Assembly (NCBI GenBank): GCA_023251115.1 | Contig: JAHEZK010000005.1 | Span: forward strand, 1 to 63,080 | Length of the DNA: 63,080 nt | Direction of reading: 5' to 3' | DNA from: Nitrosomicrobium frigidum (SeqCode) | GTDB lineage: Archaea > Thermoproteota > Nitrososphaeria > Nitrososphaerales > Nitrososphaeraceae | Shown: positions 37,060-46,273 of the stretch, in pieces | How the letters are laid out: each line of letters begins with the position of its first letter | Position numbering within the stretch: position 1 is the stretch's first letter | Position numbers and translations under genes: made by a program | Notes under the pieces: generated by a model | What the model saw: the letters and a program-made list of their open reading frames with translations, nothing else | Told to the model about the DNA's origin: nothing | Databases searched by the model: none

Positions 37060-38883
37060 TCATTTTTCGTTTTCTCGTTTATGTGAATGTAAATGCCTCA
37101 ACTTTTCATGTAATTGATCGATTGATAATGTGAGTCCAATTTCTTTTGCATATGGTTGTCCTTTTGTAAACGCTTTTGCAATATTTCTAACAAACTCCAT
37201 ACTTATTTTTGGAGGTAACGGAGCTTCAAATGGATCTATGTGTGCATCAACTATAACTGGCACGTTCTTTTCCATAAAGGCTTCGTGAATAACAGGTTTT
37301 ACTTCTTTCATTTTAGTTATTGAAAATCCCTTACCGCCACATGCTTCAGCAATTTTTACAAAATCTATTTGTGAAAATTCTATTCCATATTCTGGATTTC
37401 CGAGAAATGCCATCTGTTCCCATCTTATCATTCCTAAAATTTTGTTATTCAACACTATGACCTTAATGGGGAGTTGATATTGAACTGCAGTTGCAAATTC
37501 GCTCATAAGCATAGTAAACCCACCATCTCCGACGAATGCAATACTTTGTCTCTCTGGATATGCAATCTTGGCGGCAATGGCATATGGTACTCCACATCCC
37601 ATCGTTGCAAGAGATCCGGATCCTGAAAATTTCATACCGCTTTTTATTTTTAAGAATCTAGCCGCCCAGCAGGTATTGATTCCACTATCCACTGATATTA
37701 TTGCGTCATCGTCTAATTCCTCTGACACTGCAGCAGCAACAACTTGAGGCTTTATTGGTTCGCCTTCACGAGTGCTTTGTTCGATTAATATCTCGTTCCA
37801 TTTTTTCATTGCTTGTTGTTTTGATTTTAAAAATTCCAGACTTGGATCATTATCTATGCTCGTAGTTCTTCTATCTCTTAGTAACGGAAGTAGCTGTGAC
37901 AAGACTTGTTTGGAATCGCCTATTAGACCAATTTTGACCGGATATCTTAAACCAATTTTTTCAGGTTTTATGTCAATCTGAATACCTGCAGCCTGCCCTG
38001 GCCTAGGCAGATACTCAATATATGGAAAAGATGTTCCAATCATAAATAACGTATCACTTTCAGCCATGGCGTCACTAGAAGGCTCAGTTCCCAAAAAACC
38101 GATGCCGCCCAAAGTGTATGGATGATCGTCTGGAACAACTGCTTTTCCCAGCATTGCTTTTATTATGGGCGCATTTAGTTTCTGCGCTGCAGTTACTACT
38201 TCTTCTGAAGCATTCAAGGCACCTTGACCAACTAATATGACAATTTTTTTTCCATTGTTCAGAATTTCTGCAGCTTTTTCAATCATTAGTATGTCAGCGG
38301 AAATTGGGGCAACAAAGATGTCAGAGGTATGGCCTGGAACTTTATGTCTTGAATAATGGCCCTCCAGCTTTTGTTCCTGTACGTCAGTTGGAATGTTAAG
38401 ATGGCTAACCCCTCTACGAACATATGCGGTTCTACATGCTATATCTACAGCCATTTCTGCCTGTCGCGGTGAACCTATCATACTATTATAAACAGCAACG
38501 TCAGAAAAAAGATTCAATAAATTCACATCCTGTTGAAAACTTGAATTCATTAAATCGGTCGATGTTCCTCCTGTGATAACGATAACAGGAGTGTTATCAG
38601 CCTTTGCGTCATACAATCCGTTTAAAAGATGAATAGCCCCCGGACCGGCAATCGATGTACATGCACCCAGTTTTCCAGTATATTTTGCATATCCACAAGC
38701 CATCAAGGCGGCAGATTCCTCATGTCTTACAAGGACGAATTTTATTTTGTCTCTTCTTACTCTTAAGGCCTCTATAAACCCGTTAATACTGTCTCCAGGA
38801 ATACCAAAAACAACATCGACCTTCCAATCAATAAGTGCTTCAGCCACAATATCTCCAGTTTTTAGATCCTCGTATTCACTCAT
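37060..38883 (-). CDS. ThDP-dependent enzyme, pyruvate oxidase/dehydrogenase-like (PoxB family)
   Basis: 607 aa with the three domains of this family: an N-terminal pyrimidine-binding part with the catalytic Glu in LVRHEESAALMACGYAK, a central part, and the ThDP/Mg site VGDGGFTMLMSEFATAVQ with GDGG followed by LNN. Comparable enzymes include acetolactate synthase and pyruvate:quinone oxidase; the short spacing and lack of an acetolactate-type small subunit favour PoxB-like activity, but substrate is inference. It stands alone on the minus strand beside the pentose phosphate operon. Confidence 0.8.
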   Translation of the reverse strand: MSEYEDLKTGDIVAEALIDWKVDVVFGIPGDSINGFIEALRVRRDKIKFVLVRHEESAALMACGYAKYTGKLGACTSIAGPGAIHLLNGLYDAKADNTPVIVITGGTSTDLMNSSFQQDVNLLNLFSDVAVYNSMIGSPRQAEMAVDIACRTAYVRRGVSHLNIPTDVQEQKLEGHYSRHKVPGHTSDIFVAPISADILMIEKAAEILNNGKKIVILVGQGALNASEEVVTAAQKLNAPIIKAMLGKAVVPDDHPYTLGGIGFLGTEPSSDAMAESDTLFMIGTSFPYIEYLPRPGQAAGIQIDIKPEKIGLRYPVKIGLIGDSKQVLSQLLPLLRDRRTTSIDNDPSLEFLKSKQQAMKKWNEILIEQSTREGEPIKPQVVAAAVSEELDDDAIISVDSGINTCWAARFLKIKSGMKFSGSGSLATMGCGVPYAIAAKIAYPERQSIAFVGDGGFTMLMSEFATAVQYQLPIKVIVLNNKILGMIRWEQMAFLGNPEYGIEFSQIDFVKIAEACGGKGFSITKMKEVKPVIHEAFMEKNVPVIVDAHIDPFEAPLPPKISMEFVRNIAKAFTKGQPYAKEIGLTLSIDQLHEKLRHLHSHKRENEK

Positions 38884-39151
38884 ACAGTAATATTGGTTAT
38901 TATTTCTAATAAATCTGAATGCATCCTTATTCCATGAAAATTACAATTTATTTTAAATTTTGATAATGTCGCGGTTTTCGATTAATACTTTATGCAATAT
39001 TAACTGAACAAGTCAAATCAATTACCCTGACACTGGTTGAAACAGAAAAGTTAGAACGCCTCTCATGAAAATTCCATATGTTTTTATCGTACAATCTTTT
39101 TACAATATATATCCAATGATGGTGGTTTTGGGTTCCATTTGGGGTATCTAA
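38884..39151. other. Divergent promoter region of the ThDP enzyme and the pentose phosphate operon
   Basis: About 270 bp holding divergent promoters. An AT-rich stretch (atcgtacaatctttttacaa) precedes the operon near 39085-39105. No RNA or other gene seen. Confidence 0.4.
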
Positions 39152-40792
39152 ATGGCTTTAAAAATGAGATATCTTGAGCTCAACAGGAAAATAAGAGATG
39201 TAAGAATGTTAGCGATTCAAGGAATCGCTGAAGCTGGTTCTGGACATCCAGGAGCATCATTTTCAGCAGCAGAAATTATGGGAGTTCTATATTTTCACAA
39301 AATGAAAAATCGACCAACGGATCCATTCTGGGAAGAAAGAGACTATTTCATTAATTCAAAAGCCCATTCCGCTCCAGGATTTTATGCAGTTTTAGCGACT
39401 GCTGGCTATATTGATACAAAAGAAATAAAGACACTGAGAAAGCTTGGTTCTCGCCTACAAGGTCATCCAGTTAGATATTCGGAGCGACAAAAAGATCATA
39501 GCTTCCCGGGCATAGAATATTCAGGCGGATCTGAAGGAATCGGTTTATCAGTATCTATCGGAATTGCACTTGCGAAAAAGCGAGATGGTCAGAAGAATAG
39601 AGTTTATACTTTAATCGGTGATGGTGAATCAAATGAGGGCCAAATCTGGGAAGCAGCAATGGCAGCGTCAAAATTTAAACTCGATAATCTAGTAGCTATC
39701 CTAGATAGGAACAAGATCCAGCAGGATGGTTTTACTGAAGAAATAATGCCTCTGGATCCTGTTAGAGACAAATGGGCAGCGTTTAATTGGAATGTCGTAG
39801 AGGTTAATGGACACAAGATAGAACAGATAATCGACGCTTTGAGCAGAATCGAAAAGGTGGAAGACAAGCCATCAATAATAATCGCAAATACTACAAAGGG
39901 TAAGGGAATCAAGCATATGGCTAATAATCCACAATGGCACGGTAAGGCTCCTCCAAAAAAACATGTCCCAATTTTACTGGAAGAGCTTCAAAGTGAGATT
40001 TTGATTGCCCCTTCAATTATTGCAGGTGAGCCTGAGAATTATGAAGAAAAAGTAAGGAGAGCAGAACGGGCAGGAGCAGATTTTATTCACTTGGATATTA
40101 TGGATGGAAAATTTGTTCCTAGTACTTCATTTTTTGCAGATACTATCAAGCATCTGAGAAAAATCTCTAGCATCCCTTTTGATGCTCATTTGATGATTGA
40201 AAAACCTGTCAATCATATACAAGAATACATTGAAGCAGGTTGTGATATTGTTACAGTACATGTGGAAGCGTGCAACGAATCAGAATTTTTGGAAATTAAT
40301 GAAATGCTACTAAATGCTGGTATCAGTCCCGGAATTGCTATCAATCCTGGAACTCAGTTTCCAGGTTGGATACTTGAACACCTCGATAACATCGATATTA
40401 TGATAATTATGTCCGTGAATCCAGGATTTGCAGGACAAAAATTTATTCCGGAAACACTGGATAAAATGGCCGAAATAGTCAAAACATTGAAGAGCAACAA
40501 CTACAAGGGATTCATAGAAGCTGATGGAGGTATTGATGCAACAACTCTTCAACAAGTATTTGATGCAGGGGCCAGAATTATGGTAGCCGGTAATGCAGTG
40601 TATGGATCCCCTGATATCAACTCTAATATCATACAGTTAAGACACAAGGCTAATGTTGCGATTGAAACAAAATTATTAGAATTGGCAACTATAAATGACA
40701 TGGGATCTGACTGGATTAAGTCACGTAAAAATATGCTAATACCTTTGGCAAAGGAACTTGGAATTGAGGAGGATCTCCATGCAATTAAGTGA
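39152..40792 (+). CDS. Fusion of transketolase N-terminal half and ribulose-phosphate 3-epimerase
   Basis: One 546-aa chain. Residues 1-275 are transketolase subunit A with the ThDP motif IGDGESNEGQIWEAAM (155-170) and GHPGAS. Residues 283-500 are ribulose-5-phosphate 3-epimerase with IAPSI, the metal ligands His313 and Asp315 (HLDIMDG), His346 (DAHLMIE) and Asp458 (EADGGID), and the phosphate loop MSVNPGFAGQ. A 45-residue tail follows. No stop separates the parts. The transketolase C-half is the next gene, so the complete enzyme needs two chains, one also an epimerase. Confidence 0.95.
   Translation: MALKMRYLELNRKIRDVRMLAIQGIAEAGSGHPGASFSAAEIMGVLYFHKMKNRPTDPFWEERDYFINSKAHSAPGFYAVLATAGYIDTKEIKTLRKLGSRLQGHPVRYSERQKDHSFPGIEYSGGSEGIGLSVSIGIALAKKRDGQKNRVYTLIGDGESNEGQIWEAAMAASKFKLDNLVAILDRNKIQQDGFTEEIMPLDPVRDKWAAFNWNVVEVNGHKIEQIIDALSRIEKVEDKPSIIIANTTKGKGIKHMANNPQWHGKAPPKKHVPILLEELQSEILIAPSIIAGEPENYEEKVRRAERAGADFIHLDIMDGKFVPSTSFFADTIKHLRKISSIPFDAHLMIEKPVNHIQEYIEAGCDIVTVHVEACNESEFLEINEMLLNAGISPGIAINPGTQFPGWILEHLDNIDIMIIMSVNPGFAGQKFIPETLDKMAEIVKTLKSNNYKGFIEADGGIDATTLQQVFDAGARIMVAGNAVYGSPDINSNIIQLRHKANVAIETKLLELATINDMGSDWIKSRKNMLIPLAKELGIEEDLHAIK
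40766..40772 (+). promoter_or_regulatory. Shine-Dalgarno sequence deciding the transketolase C start
   Basis: gaggagg lies 6-7 bases before the ATG at 40779, inside the 3' end of the preceding coding region. It supports this start over the TTG at 40758. Confidence 0.7.
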
Positions 40793-41753
40793 TAAAAATG
40801 TGATCTCTGACATGAGAACTGCTTATGGTAAGACCCTGGTAGAACTGGGAGCAAAGGATCCTAATATTGTCTGCCTTGGAGCTGATACAACTGATTCTCT
40901 AAAAACAAAACTGTTCGGCGACAAGTTTCCCAATAGGCTATTCAATGTTGGAATTGCAGAGGCAAATCTTGTCTCAATAGCCGCTGGATTAGCAATAGCA
41001 GGTAAAGTGGTATTTGCAAGCACCTATGCAGCATTTTTACCCGGCAGGTGCCTTGATCAAATTAGAAATACTATATGTTACCCTTTCCTAAACGTAAAAT
41101 TAGTTGTATCTCATGCCGGACTAACTGTTGGACCCGATGGTGCATCTCATCAACAAATAGAAGACATTTCTACAATGCGGACAATTCCAAACATGAGAGT
41201 ACTCGTTCCATCAGATTCTATATCAGTTAAAAACTTGATTCCTCTCATAAGTTACACTCCAGGCCCATTTTTCATGCGTCTTGCACGTCCATCAAATTCT
41301 AATATCTATGAAGATAATTTTGATCAATTCGATATAGGAAAGAGTAACATAATTAGAGATGGTTCTGACATCACTTTGATGGCATGTGGTCTTATGGTGT
41401 CAAAAGCAATTGATGCCGCACAGACACTCGAAAAAGAATATGCTGTCTCCTGTAGAGTAATAGACATGTACTCTATTAAACCAATTGATGTTGATATTGT
41501 ATATCGTGCTGCAATAGACACTGGTGCAATCGTTACTGTTGAAGAACACAGTATTATCGGGGGTCTAGGAAGTGCAGTTTGTGAAGTGACAGCTGAGCAT
41601 CATCCTGTCCCTGTAATCAGAATTGGAATAGCAGATATTTTTGGCGAATCAGCCAGAGAAACTGAGATAGAGTCGCTCTTAAGTAAATATGGTTTAAGTT
41701 CAGATAATATTGTAGAATCTGTTCTAAAAACTAGGAAAAAGATAAAGAAATGA
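40779..41753 (+). CDS. tktB: Transketolase, C-terminal subunit
   Basis: It completes the transketolase: pyrimidine-binding domain with TDSLKTKLF and the catalytic Glu region VGIAEANLVSIAAGLAIAG, then SHAGLTVGPDGASHQQIEDI, and the C-terminal transketolase fold. 324 aa. The ATG at 40779 is chosen for its ribosome-binding site; its first 14 bases overlap the end of the fused gene, so the two subunits are translationally coupled. It ends in an ATGA overlap with the transaldolase-like gene. Confidence 0.93.
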   Translation: MQLSDKNVISDMRTAYGKTLVELGAKDPNIVCLGADTTDSLKTKLFGDKFPNRLFNVGIAEANLVSIAAGLAIAGKVVFASTYAAFLPGRCLDQIRNTICYPFLNVKLVVSHAGLTVGPDGASHQQIEDISTMRTIPNMRVLVPSDSISVKNLIPLISYTPGPFFMRLARPSNSNIYEDNFDQFDIGKSNIIRDGSDITLMACGLMVSKAIDAAQTLEKEYAVSCRVIDMYSIKPIDVDIVYRAAIDTGAIVTVEEHSIIGGLGSAVCEVTAEHHPVPVIRIGIADIFGESARETEIESLLSKYGLSSDNIVESVLKTRKKIKK

Positions 41754-42412
41754 AAATATTTCTTGACACTGCAAGTATCGAATCCATAAAAAAATTTGTC
41801 GACATGGGTGTCGTGGATGGAATTACAACAAATCCTACATTAATTTCTAGAGAGAAAGGACACCCAGAAGACATAATGCGCGAGATTGTAAAAATTGTAA
41901 AAGGTCCAGTAAATTTGGAGGTAGTAGCAACCAACACTAATGATATGGTTGAAGAAGGTTTGAGGTTAAAAAAATTTGGTGAAAATGTTATTGTAAAGAT
42001 TCCCATGACTATGGATGGATTGATGGCAGTAAGGAAGCTGAAAGAAAAGGGAATCAAGACAAACGTAACTTTGATCTTTTCATCAAATCAAGCTTTGCTA
42101 GCTGCAAAAGCAGGAGCGTCATATGTTAGTCCCTTTATAGGAAGACTTGATGACGTTGGTCAAGACGGTATGACTATAATTAGAGAATTGGTTCAGATCT
42201 TTAAAAACTATGGTTATCAATCGGAAATTTTAGTTGCTAGTGTAAGGCATCCTATTCACGTTATTGAGGCTGGAAAATTAGGGGCACACATTGTTACACT
42301 TCCCCCTGAAATACTGGGCAAGATGCTAACTCACCCACTTACTGACAAGGGATTGTCATTGTTTCTCTCAGATTGGGAAAAAGTCAAAAAGGAACACAAG
42401 TACAATATTTAA
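41750..42412 (+). CDS. tal: Transaldolase of the small (TalC/Fsa) type
   Basis: It transfers dihydroxyacetone units in the non-oxidative pentose phosphate route. The N-terminus KIFLDTASIESIKKF and TTNPTLISRE are typical, with the Schiff-base lysine in VIVKIPMT and TNVTLIFSSNQALLAAKAGA following. At 220 aa it belongs to the short class that also includes fructose-6-phosphate aldolase; activity must be tested. It overlaps the previous stop by 4 bp and closes the three-gene operon. Confidence 0.93.
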   Translation: MKIFLDTASIESIKKFVDMGVVDGITTNPTLISREKGHPEDIMREIVKIVKGPVNLEVVATNTNDMVEEGLRLKKFGENVIVKIPMTMDGLMAVRKLKEKGIKTNVTLIFSSNQALLAAKAGASYVSPFIGRLDDVGQDGMTIIRELVQIFKNYGYQSEILVASVRHPIHVIEAGKLGAHIVTLPPEILGKMLTHPLTDKGLSLFLSDWEKVKKEHKYNI

Positions 42413-42475
42413 TATAATTTAGCACAATACATCATCTTTCTAAAACAAGACACATTACATCATATTTACATCGAG

Positions 42476-44056
42476 TTAAACTTGTAAAAGTGATAGGACC
42501 TTTGTGGGAATTTCATTTAGTTTACTAACCACCAAAATTCTTTCATACTCAAGGTATTTTAGGTTCAATCCAATATTGATAGCATTATTTACATTCTTTC
42601 CCACACCTACAGCAACCATGTGAATTCCATTCATTTTGTAAGTCTTGATAATGGACCGAACTGCGTTATAGTCGGACGGTTCACCATCCGTAAGGGTTAT
42701 CATTATGTCGGGTCTGTATGTTTTCATTAAAGGTAACAATAAATTATAAATTTCAGCAAGCGGTGTCCCGCCACTTGCTTTAATTTGAACCAAATTACGT
42801 GCATTAATTGAGGTCCATTTCACATCCGCGTGTTTTATTACCCAACATGTAACTTTTTTGTTTTTAGTACTAAATGCATAGGCAGAAAATTTTACATCCA
42901 AAAATTTCAAGGCTTCACAAAGAGCTACAGTTGCCTTTTTGTATTCTAATTCATATTCGTCTATACTGCTGGAATGATCCAATAAAAGTGCAATTTTTGT
43001 GTTTATGGTATTTTTAAAGTCTATGAGAAACGGTTTTGGTTGAGATTCAATTATGGAATCTACGTCAATCTCATCACCAGTAATATCATGTGTTTCTCTC
43101 CATTCTCTCTTCCAGGATCTAATGACTGATTTTAACTTTGTAATCAAATCGTTATCATAAATTACGCTTTCGTCTAAATGCACGCTATCAGGAACCTCCA
43201 ATCCAAATTGTTCCATCGTTGAGTAACCCTTAATGTTTGTTTTCCTACTTTCCTTTACAAGACTTTCATATTCCTTTAATATTTGAGTACCGGAAATGAC
43301 GTCATTAGTAGACTTTTGATTTTCCTTGTTTCGAATTTTTATTACCCGTTCTATTTCTTTTATCAAATTTTTTTCTGTCAACGATAGTCCAATTTTACTT
43401 CCTAGAGTAACAATTGGAATAGTGAAAAGAGAATCAATTTGAAGTATCTTGATAATTTTGGGAATTTGTCGTTCTATCCATTCAGTTTTATGGTTTTTTT
43501 CTATTGATTCACTTATTAATTCTCTGGCAACGTTAACTGCGGTATGTACACGATCTAACTCTGAGCCAAACAATTCACCTTTCACATAACCAGTAATAAG
43601 ATATTGAGAAAAAGCCTCTATCACCTTGTGTTTTCCGTAGAGTGAATTGAGCAAGGGCCGTGACAACCATGAAATTCCTTCATTAAAAATAACTTCATTC
43701 TCCATACCTTTCCATTCACTTAACCCTAAAATTTCAATTCGCTTCAACTCTATTGAGTTTAAGATATAGCCAAAGGCGTGATCATTACTTAGAGCTTTTG
43801 TTGAATATGCTATTCGCATGGATTCATACCATAATGCAATTCGCCATTGGCGATATTTTTGAAATTCTGTGCCGTTGTAGTATCTGAGTGATGGCATAGA
43901 AATACTATTTTTTGTCAAGTTTGTGGTAGGGGGTTTGTCCTCTATGAGTAAAATAGTTGCTTTGTTATTGCCAGACCATCTTCTTGAAAGAAACGTTCCT
44001 AAATTAATTAGTACATCATTTCGTAGAGAATAATTCTGCACATAAGAAAATGACAT
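42476..44056 (-). CDS. VWA-domain protein, partner of a MoxR-type ATPase (pair 2)
   Basis: About 526 aa. The C-terminal von Willebrand A domain has an intact metal site: LLLDHSSSID (DxSxS), the Thr in SGGTPLAEI and the Asp in LTDGEPSDYN. The first 330 residues are helical and not recognised. The TTG at 44068 or the ATG at 44056 is the start; the former overlaps the ATPase gene by 8 bp. Paired MoxR/VWA proteins usually remodel or load metal cofactors (CobS/CobT, NorQ/NorD, CbbQ/CbbO); client unknown. Confidence 0.85.
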   Translation of the reverse strand: MSFSYVQNYSLRNDVLINLGTFLSRRWSGNNKATILLIEDKPPTTNLTKNSISMPSLRYYNGTEFQKYRQWRIALWYESMRIAYSTKALSNDHAFGYILNSIELKRIEILGLSEWKGMENEVIFNEGISWLSRPLLNSLYGKHKVIEAFSQYLITGYVKGELFGSELDRVHTAVNVARELISESIEKNHKTEWIERQIPKIIKILQIDSLFTIPIVTLGSKIGLSLTEKNLIKEIERVIKIRNKENQKSTNDVISGTQILKEYESLVKESRKTNIKGYSTMEQFGLEVPDSVHLDESVIYDNDLITKLKSVIRSWKREWRETHDITGDEIDVDSIIESQPKPFLIDFKNTINTKIALLLDHSSSIDEYELEYKKATVALCEALKFLDVKFSAYAFSTKNKKVTCWVIKHADVKWTSINARNLVQIKASGGTPLAEIYNLLLPLMKTYRPDIMITLTDGEPSDYNAVRSIIKTYKMNGIHMVAVGVGKNVNNAINIGLNLKYLEYERILVVSKLNEIPTKVLSLLQV

Positions 44057-44060
44057 GTTG

Positions 44061-44867
44061 TCAGGCAAAAATGGAAGTAATCATATCCATTACTTTTCTA
44101 TATTCCACTTCCCCCCATTGATCATAAACATTCGCATATACTACTTCAGCAGCATTTTTAGGGGATACTTTATTTGTTAGAAGTTTCGCAAAGGCTATAG
44201 ATTCTCTTATACTAGGGCTGTAGTATAGCTCCTCTAGGGAAGCTGCCTCTCTTAGACTATTCGCCAATTTAAGGGCGTTGTCGATGTCACTTTCAATTGA
44301 GGTATCAAAATTTACATGTTGTTTGATGATCTGTTTCTCAATTTCTTTTGGGGGGTATTCGAGTCTTAATCTTACAGGAAACCTGCTCAACAATTGTGGT
44401 GGTAGTTCCTTTGTTCCTTCGTGTGACAGAGGATTAATAGTGGCAAATACAAACCAGTTTTCTACTGCCTTTATTACTTGACCTTCTGCTTCCTTCAGCA
44501 CTATCTGTCTTCTGTCATCTAAAGCCTCATCCAGACGCAAAAGCACATCGGCTTCTGCAGCGTTAAGTTCATCCAAATATAGAATTCCTCCTTCTCTCAT
44601 TGATTTAATCAAGATACCTTCTACAAATGTAACTTCGCCTTGACTCATGGTTTTAGTACCAACTAGATGAGATTCACGGGTCCTTAGACTAAAATTAATT
44701 GAATAAAGAGTTTTCCCAATATCAGCTGCAAATTTTCTTACCAAACTAGTTTTACCGGTTCCTTTCGGTCCTATTATAAGTACAAAGAGTGATGATTCAT
44801 ATGCCTTCTTAATCATTTCAAATGAATTATTCCAATCAAAATAATTAGAGTCAGAAGTATCTTTCAT
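44061..44867 (-). CDS. MoxR-type AAA+ ATPase (pair 2)
   Basis: 268 aa. Walker A GPKGTGKTS (residues about 34-42), Walker B ILYLDELNAAEADVL, sensor 1 FATINP and arginine finger in LLSRFPVRL are all visible, and NSLREAASLEELYYSPSIRES is typical of the CbbQ/NorQ/GvpN branch. It lies 48 bp after the first VWA gene and is coupled to the second VWA gene downstream. Confidence 0.92.
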   Translation of the reverse strand: MKDTSDSNYFDWNNSFEMIKKAYESSLFVLIIGPKGTGKTSLVRKFAADIGKTLYSINFSLRTRESHLVGTKTMSQGEVTFVEGILIKSMREGGILYLDELNAAEADVLLRLDEALDDRRQIVLKEAEGQVIKAVENWFVFATINPLSHEGTKELPPQLLSRFPVRLRLEYPPKEIEKQIIKQHVNFDTSIESDIDNALKLANSLREAASLEELYYSPSIRESIAFAKLLTNKVSPKNAAEVVYANVYDQWGEVEYRKVMDMITSIFA

Positions 44868-44914
44868 TTAGTAGTTATTTTTGAAATATGTAAATAAAAA
44901 CTAATTGTTCTCTT

Positions 44915-46273
44915 TCATTTAGACCTTAATATAGATTTTTTAGCATTTAGGTAATCCGTAATCAAAATCCGGTCTATTTCAGCTGGATTTATGTAATATG
45001 ATCTACCTTTCACGTATTTTTCCAACTCATTTACATAACTCAATAGTGAATCTTCTTCACTAACCATGATAGTGTCGATATCAATCCCAGATTTATGACA
45101 TTTTCGAGCTTCCATAATTGTCTTTTCCCCAATATACTGGTCTACTTGTCTGTACCTATAACAAAGGTAAACTAATTTCCCTGATTTAGTATCAAGTGAT
45201 AATTCCTGTTCTTTTCGAACCGTATCTACTGCTTCTTTGTCAGCAGTGTAAAATTGGGAGTATGGCCTTTCAGATTGTATTTTGTTTCGTTCTTGATAAG
45301 AATCAATAAAACAGGCGCTAGGATGACCATCCGTTATGAGCACTATTTTTTTGTTTACTGTAGATTCATTTTGAAGAATTCTCTTTGCTAGTCTGAAAGC
45401 AGCTTGATAATTGGTATAGTGCATAAAACCCAACCCAGACTCAAATGTTCTAAGATAGGGTATGTCGTATGGCGATATTCTTGACGCCAAAGCTCCAAAT
45501 CCTACTATGTGAATTGAATCTGAGGGAAAAAATTTTTGGTTCAACAAAAACAAGCTCCACAATGCCCTTTTTGCTGCTTCTATCCTACTCGTATCACCAA
45601 ACATTGTTGAATATCTCATCGTTGAGCTTAGATCAATACAATACGCAACTGCAACATTCACATCCCGCTTTGTTTCATAAATTTCCAAATCATCCAGCCG
45701 TAGGTCAATTGGTAACTGGATTGAAGAATTTGAGCCTGATCTTCTCTCAATGGCATTTAATAATGATCTTGGAACATTAATCAACCTTAAATCGTCTGAC
45801 GGTTCATATTTTTTTGTAGAATCTAGATTTATCGAACCACTTCCGCTAAAAGTTGTTTCATGAAGTCCGATGGATCCCTTATTCAACGCTCTTATTACAT
45901 CTTCTAGTAATCTACCGCCTACTGCAAAAAATCCTTTTTTGCTCAACCATTTTCTTGAATCTCTGATATAACCTAATTCTTGGAGCTGTGTAATTATGGA
46001 TGACGCCCTACCACTGGGTTTGGGTTCATCTGCATAACTTTGGCTGCTCTTTTTCTCCTTTTCCTTTTCCTTTTTCAGATTCTGTAATTCCTGTTCAATT
46101 TCTTCGAGTTTTGGCTGATCTTCTTTCAGAATTTCTTGACCCAAAATTTTAAGAAAATCTTTTAGCAAACTTTTAGGGATTTTTTTTGTGGGGGATTCGT
46201 CCTCCCTGTCCTCAGGAAAGTCAACAAGATTATGATAGGTATATTTCTTGATATTGTTACTAAATGCGGACAT
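44915..46273 (-). CDS. VWA-domain protein, partner of a magnesium-chelatase-like ATPase (pair 1)
   Basis: 452 aa. A charged coiled-coil segment (EEIEQELQNLKKEKEKEKKS) precedes a von Willebrand A domain whose metal motif is AYCIDLSSTM, a DxSxT variant, followed by the DG-loop LITDGHPSACF. It resembles the VWA partners of chelatase-like ATPases (Rv0959-type). Its ATG overlaps by 14 bp the 3' end of the ATPase gene, so the two are co-translated. Confidence 0.85.
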   Translation of the reverse strand: MSAFSNNIKKYTYHNLVDFPEDREDESPTKKIPKSLLKDFLKILGQEILKEDQPKLEEIEQELQNLKKEKEKEKKSSQSYADEPKPSGRASSIITQLQELGYIRDSRKWLSKKGFFAVGGRLLEDVIRALNKGSIGLHETTFSGSGSINLDSTKKYEPSDDLRLINVPRSLLNAIERRSGSNSSIQLPIDLRLDDLEIYETKRDVNVAVAYCIDLSSTMRYSTMFGDTSRIEAAKRALWSLFLLNQKFFPSDSIHIVGFGALASRISPYDIPYLRTFESGLGFMHYTNYQAAFRLAKRILQNESTVNKKIVLITDGHPSACFIDSYQERNKIQSERPYSQFYTADKEAVDTVRKEQELSLDTKSGKLVYLCYRYRQVDQYIGEKTIMEARKCHKSGIDIDTIMVSEEDSLLSYVNELEKYVKGRSYYINPAEIDRILITDYLNAKKSILRSK

